A stretch of 64,000 nt of DNA from Clostridiaceae bacterium. Its GTDB lineage: Bacteria > Bacillota > Clostridia > Oscillospirales > Butyricicoccaceae. This document shows, one piece after another, positions 60,897-64,000 of the stretch. The stretch lies in contig JAEDEU010000001.1 of the NCBI GenBank assembly GCA_016293155.1, positions 11,628 through 75,627 of the forward strand, given 5' to 3'. Position 1 is the stretch's first letter; each line of letters begins with the position of its first letter. The notes under the pieces were generated by a model. That model was not told the origin of the DNA and did not search any database. It saw nothing but the letters and a program-made list of their open reading frames with translations. Position numbers and translations under genes: made by a program.

Positions 60897-61850
60897 TTGG
60901 CGGCTCGCAAGGCATCTGAAACTGTGCTGCAAAAGCTCAAGCAGCATCCGGCAGCGCAGGTGATCGCAGCTCTGATCGAACGCTATTTTGCGGATTATAT
61001 CGCCAAATCTGCGGCGGAATTTGCTTATTTTCTGATTTTTTCCCTGTTTCCGCTGCTGTTGCTCGTCAGCGCAATCATTGCGGCGCTTCCGATTTCGCAG
61101 GTATCCATTCTGCATGTGATTCAGATCCTGCCGCGTGAAATTCAGGCGATTATCACACCGTTTATCACTCGGTATATCGGTACGCAGCATGTCGTGCCGC
61201 AGTATGGCACCATGGCAGTCGGCTTGCTGCTGACCATCTATTTTATTTCCCGCACGATCAGCTCGCTGCTGCATTCTATCAACCGCATTTACGGTCTGCC
61301 GAACGGGCGTGCACTGTCCAGCATCAGCGGTCTGCTGTTTGAGCTGCTGCTGGCAGTCGGCTTTGTGTTCTGCATCCTGTTCACCTTTATTGCGGTCATT
61401 ATCGGCGGACATCTGGTCAATCTGGTTACGACCTTTCTGGTCGTGCCGCAGGACTGGCTAATCTCATGGGAGCAGTCCCGCTTCGGTCTGGCGCTGGTGC
61501 TGGTATTTCTGTTCCTGTGGCTGATGAACTATGTCTGCCCGAACTGCCGCATGACGCTGCGCCGCGCCCTGCCCGGCACAGTGCTGACCACCATGCTGTG
61601 GACGGTCGGAACCGGAATTTTTACGTGGTACGTGGAAAATTTCAATCGTTACAATGTTGTTTACGGTTCGCTCTGCGCGATTATGATTCTGCTGCTGTGG
61701 ATGTATATCACCGGCATCGTGATTCTGCTGGGTGTGGAGCTGAACTGCATTTTATGTAAACAAGCGGGCTTTGACCTGATTCCAAAGGGTCGCCCGTGGT
61801 ATGTGCGCCTTTGGCGGCGCATGAAGCAATTTTTTAACACCAGGAGGTAA
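60897..61850 (+). CDS. YihY/BrkB family inner membrane protein
   Basis: The 317-residue membrane protein belongs to the YihY/UPF0761 (formerly called RNase BN) family. FAYFLIFSLFPLLLLVSAII, PNGRALSSISGLLFELLLAV and LWMYITGIVILLGVELNCIL match family hydrophobic segments; six spans are likely. The start is TTG 60897 behind a strong GGGGGAG, since no ATG is in place. Function is not established for the family; a transporter role has been proposed. Confidence 0.88.
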   Translation: MAARKASETVLQKLKQHPAAQVIAALIERYFADYIAKSAAEFAYFLIFSLFPLLLLVSAIIAALPISQVSILHVIQILPREIQAIITPFITRYIGTQHVVPQYGTMAVGLLLTIYFISRTISSLLHSINRIYGLPNGRALSSISGLLFELLLAVGFVFCILFTFIAVIIGGHLVNLVTTFLVVPQDWLISWEQSRFGLALVLVFLFLWLMNYVCPNCRMTLRRALPGTVLTTMLWTVGTGIFTWYVENFNRYNVVYGSLCAIMILLLWMYITGIVILLGVELNCILCKQAGFDLIPKGRPWYVRLWRRMKQFFNTRR

Positions 61851-61855
61851 CATCA

Positions 61856-62476
61856 ATGAAGGTAGTCGCATTTAACGGCAGCCCGCGCAAGGGCGGCAAT
61901 ACGGAAATCTGCCTGAAGCTGATTGAAAAAGAGCTGAATGCACAGGGCATCGAGCTGGAGATCATTCAGGTCGGTACCAAGGCAAAGCCGTGTATGGCAT
62001 GTTATCACTGCCTGAATACGGGCAGCACCCATTGCGTACAGAACGATGAGGTCAACGAGTGGATCGACAAGGCATGTGAGGCGGACGGCATTATTCTGGC
62101 ATCCCCGGTTTATTACGGCGGCATTGCCGGCGGCATGAAGTGCTTCCTCGACCGTATGTTCCTCTGCTCCGGCGCGAAGTTCCATCATAAGGTCGGCGCC
62201 GCACTGGTAACGCTGCGCCGTTCGGGCGGTCTGGAGACCTATCAGCAGCTGAACGCTTACCTGAACACCATGGAGATGGTCATTGCAACTTCGGATTACT
62301 GGCAGGCGGCACACGGTCTGGACAAGGGCGAGGTTGAGCAGGACACCGAGGGTGTTGAGGTAATGTCCAAGCTCGGCCGCAATATCGCATGGCTGGTGCG
62401 TCTGATCAACGACGCAAAGGGCAGAATCGACCCGCCGGAAACCGGTCCGCGCACCATGACAAATTTTGTTCGTTAA
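61856..62476 (+). CDS. Flavodoxin-fold NAD(P)H-dependent reductase, iron-sulfur flavoprotein-like
   Basis: The 206-residue protein starts VVAFNGSPRKGGNTEICLKL, the FMN phosphate loop of the NADPH-dependent FMN reductase/Isf family. KPCMACYHCLNTGSTHC gives a Cys-x2-Cys-x2-Cys-x7-Cys pattern, the compact cysteine motif of iron-sulfur flavoproteins that hold a 4Fe-4S cluster. ASPVYYGGIAGGMKCFLDR is also typical. It follows the YihY gene after 5 bases with AGGAGG, so the two are probably cotranscribed. The electron partners are unknown. Confidence 0.86.
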   Translation: MKVVAFNGSPRKGGNTEICLKLIEKELNAQGIELEIIQVGTKAKPCMACYHCLNTGSTHCVQNDEVNEWIDKACEADGIILASPVYYGGIAGGMKCFLDRMFLCSGAKFHHKVGAALVTLRRSGGLETYQQLNAYLNTMEMVIATSDYWQAAHGLDKGEVEQDTEGVEVMSKLGRNIAWLVRLINDAKGRIDPPETGPRTMTNFVR

Positions 62477-62576
62477 GTAAAATTTAGTAAAATTGTGAAA
62501 AACTCGGGTGCACAGGCAGGCACAGCGGGGCTGGATTGTAGAAATTACCAAAACGCAAAAAAAAGTGCAAAGGGGC

Positions 62577-62605
62577 TTTACAACCGCAACTTTCCCGGCT
62601 ATAAT
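62577..62605 (+). promoter_or_regulatory. Sigma-A promoter of the HPr-like gene
   Basis: TTTACA and a perfect TATAAT are separated by 17 bases. A single TTTACA is not a Pho box. Confidence 0.88.
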
Positions 62606-62668
62606 GACCTTAACAGGCAGAGGAAATTCACTGATTTATTTTGATACATCGAGGAGGATGAATTTACA

Positions 62669-62908
62669 ATGACGAGAGCAATCCGTGTAAAGAACACCGA
62701 AGACATTCAGCAGATCAACAAGATCGTAACCAAGTACAGCTTTGACATTTGGATTCACGGCAAGTCCGGTATGGTAGACGCAAAGTCCCTGCTGGGTATG
62801 TTCCTGCTGAGCCTGAACGAGCCGCTGTCTCTGGTTGTCGAGGATGACGTTGACACCAAGAAGCTGTTCAAGGATCTGGAAGAGTACCTGGATTTCGACG
62901 AGGACTAA
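62669..62908 (+). CDS. HPr-like protein without the catalytic histidine
   Basis: The 79-residue protein matches the second half of HPr: FDIWIHGKSGMVDAKSLLGM corresponds to the region holding regulatory Ser46 (here Ser40 in AKSLLGM), followed by LSLNEPLSLVVEDD. The GLHARPA segment with His15 is absent; the N-terminal part reads VKNTEDIQQINKIVTKY. It therefore cannot act as a PTS phosphocarrier but could be a Crh-like target of HPr kinase. It has its own strong promoter and terminator, implying high expression. Confidence 0.85.
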   Translation: MTRAIRVKNTEDIQQINKIVTKYSFDIWIHGKSGMVDAKSLLGMFLLSLNEPLSLVVEDDVDTKKLFKDLEEYLDFDED

Positions 62909-62931
62909 TTTTTCATATATTGTACATCCGG

Positions 62932-62958
62932 CCGGAAGCGCACTGCTTCCGGTCTTTT
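62932..62958 (+). terminator. Terminator of the HPr-like gene
   Basis: CCGGAAGC / GCTTCCGG form an 8-bp stem with a five-base loop and a T run. Confidence 0.87.
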
Positions 62959-62978
62959 TTCCATCCATTTTTGAACGC

Positions 62979-63017
62979 AAAAAAACCGGGTATGCATTGC
63001 ATACCCGGCAATTTTTT
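62979..63017. terminator. Bidirectional terminator between the HPr-like gene and pfk
   Basis: CCGGGTATGC / GCATACCCGG is a perfect 10-bp stem (62986-63008) flanked by an A run on the left and a T run on the right, so it works for both strands. Confidence 0.88.
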
Positions 63018-63044
63018 TAAAACAGTCGTATGTTTGAGAGAGAA

Positions 63045-64000
63045 TTACTCAGCAACGATCTTCTTCAGCTTAGCGAAGCGCGGCAGACCGTTTTCCTTCA
63101 CCATCTGAGTCTCGCCCTGAATCAGCGGCAGTGCGTAGTCGATGAACGCCTGAGATACGTTGTTGCCGCGCTCGTTGATCCACTCTACCGGAACCTTCTT
63201 CTCGAAGTTTGCAACATCGGAGAGGTTCAGCAGCTGGGTCTCGCACTTGTAGCCGCCCTCACGGGAAACCTTGAATGCAACCATCTTGTCGGTCTCGCCT
63301 GCAACAGCAGCGTTGACAGCGGTCTGACCAGCCAGGAAGGACTCGTCGATATCGGTCTGGGAAGCGCAGTGAGCAGCGCAGCGCTGCAGCAGGGACAGCT
63401 CGATTGCACGAACCTTAACGTCCAGCTTCTCCTTGACAACGTCAGCCAGCATAGCAGCCAGGCCGCCCAGCTGAGCGTGACCAAAGCCGTCGGTAGCGGA
63501 GGTCTTAGCCTCGGATACGAAGGAGCCGTCTGCGTAGTGGATGCCCTCGGAAACAGCAACGATTACGTTGTGGTTCTTCTCCCAGATTGCGGAAACGTCC
63601 TCAAGGAACTCGTCCATGTTGAAGTCAACCTCCGGCAGGTAAACCAGATCAGCCGGATAGCCTGCAACAGCAGCCAGGGAAGCGGCGCCAGCCAGCCAGC
63701 CAGCGTGACGGCCCATGATCTCGATGATGGTTACCTGACCCTTGTCGTAAACGTGGGAATCCTGGTAAACCTCAGCGATAGAGGTAGCGATATACTTTGC
63801 TGCGGAAGCGAAGCCCGGGCAGTGATCGGTGCCGAACAGGTCGTTGTCGATGGTCTTCGGAATACCCATAACGCGGCAGTCATAGCCAACCTTGTTCATA
63901 TACTTGGAGATCTTGTTGCAGGTATCCATGGAGTCGTTGCCGCCATTGTAGAAGAAGTAGCGGACATCGTACTTCTTGAAGATCTCGAGGATGCGCTTGT
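63045..64000 (-). CDS. 6-phosphofructokinase, pyrophosphate-type signature; 5' partial
   Basis: The gene runs off the window edge; the frame is open to base 64000, so ATG 63929 is internal. About 318 codons are visible. FFYNGGNDSMDTC aligns with the ATP-PFK GGDGS motif but has Asp where E. coli PfkA has Gly104, and GIPKTIDNDLFGTDHCPGFA has Lys where PfkA has Gly124. Both changes are known marks of pyrophosphate-dependent enzymes. GRHAGWLAGAASLA and PEVDFNMDEFLEDV follow. I predict a PPi-dependent, reversible enzyme. Its terminator is shared with the HPr-like gene. Confidence 0.86.
   Translation of the reverse strand, partial: KRILEIFKKYDVRYFFYNGGNDSMDTCNKISKYMNKVGYDCRVMGIPKTIDNDLFGTDHCPGFASAAKYIATSIAEVYQDSHVYDKGQVTIIEIMGRHAGWLAGAASLAAVAGYPADLVYLPEVDFNMDEFLEDVSAIWEKNHNVIVAVSEGIHYADGSFVSEAKTSATDGFGHAQLGGLAAMLADVVKEKLDVKVRAIELSLLQRCAAHCASQTDIDESFLAGQTAVNAAVAGETDKMVAFKVSREGGYKCETQLLNLSDVANFEKKVPVEWINERGNNVSQAFIDYALPLIQGETQMVKENGLPRFAKLKKIVAE

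Noticed and set aside
62577..62582. TTTACA before the HPr-like gene as a Pho box
   Set aside because: It is a single copy at the right distance from TATAAT to be an ordinary -35 element; no 11-base repeat is present.

Overview
The window looks like chromosome of an anaerobic, endospore-forming, GC-rich Clostridia member, most like the Oscillospiraceae/Butyricicoccus-Agathobaculum side of the class. This is an inference from content: an anaerobic-type cobalamin pathway, SpoIVA/SpoVM and a DUF3794-LysM spore protein, a phosphofructokinase with pyrophosphate-type residues, Firmicutes-style Pho boxes, and very tight operons with ATGA, TAATG and TGATG stop/start overlaps. No rRNA, CRISPR array, insertion sequence or prophage was seen.

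Region 1 (1-16022, +) is the 3' part of a large tetrapyrrole/cobalamin operon: a CbiJ-SirC fusion (cut by the window edge), hemC, cobA-hemD fusion, hemB, hemL, cbiET, cbiA, cobU, cobS, a short CobU-like gene, cbiB, cobD, cbiP, cobO, cbiC, cobT, and a trailing AlkD-like gene. It supplies uroporphyrinogen III from glutamate-1-semialdehyde and finishes adenosylcobalamin. Convergent to it (16061-19006, -) is a corrinoid methyl-transfer module: corrinoid protein, DUF1638 protein and a RACo-type ferredoxin/ASKHA activator, with no methyltransferase beside it.

Region 2 (19298-28861) holds a NagD-like HAD phosphatase and the phosphate system: pstSCAB-phoU, a PhoP/PhoR pair, and a Na/Pi cotransporter. 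Three Pho-box promoters are visible. PstS appears circularly permuted relative to the usual family order.

Region 3 (29318-37898) has a gltX-glnS operon (-), a DtxR-like regulator, tRNA-Ser(CGA), an M20 amidohydrolase, and a four-gene carbohydrate-phosphate module: DhaL-like, DhaK-like, LsrF-like and a VOC protein. Catalytic residues are conserved but the combination is unusual.

Region 4 (38061-44327) has a 1287-residue FtsX-type permease with a 49/50-residue coiled-coil repeat, then amtB-glnK flanked by two identical 112-bp copies of a tRNA-Gln(CTG)-terminator unit. amtB has a hairpin/terminator leader that resembles an ANTAR target.

Region 5 (44543-56453) is mostly housekeeping: typA, ridA, pyk, a DUF4250 mini-gene, a MATE transporter, a HAD hydrolase, a G5/3D-domain wall protein next to rsmA, three unknown small genes on the opposite strand, a phosphoesterase, coaX and an amidohydrolase.

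Region 6 (56526-64000) is sporulation (DUF3794-LysM, spoIVA on -, and a divergent 46-residue membrane protein plus spoVM on +), then rlmA, a YihY-family protein, an iron-sulfur-flavoprotein-like reductase, an HPr-like protein without the phosphorylatable histidine, and the 3' part of a phosphofructokinase. All calls come from reading the sequence and recalled family motifs; no database search was run.
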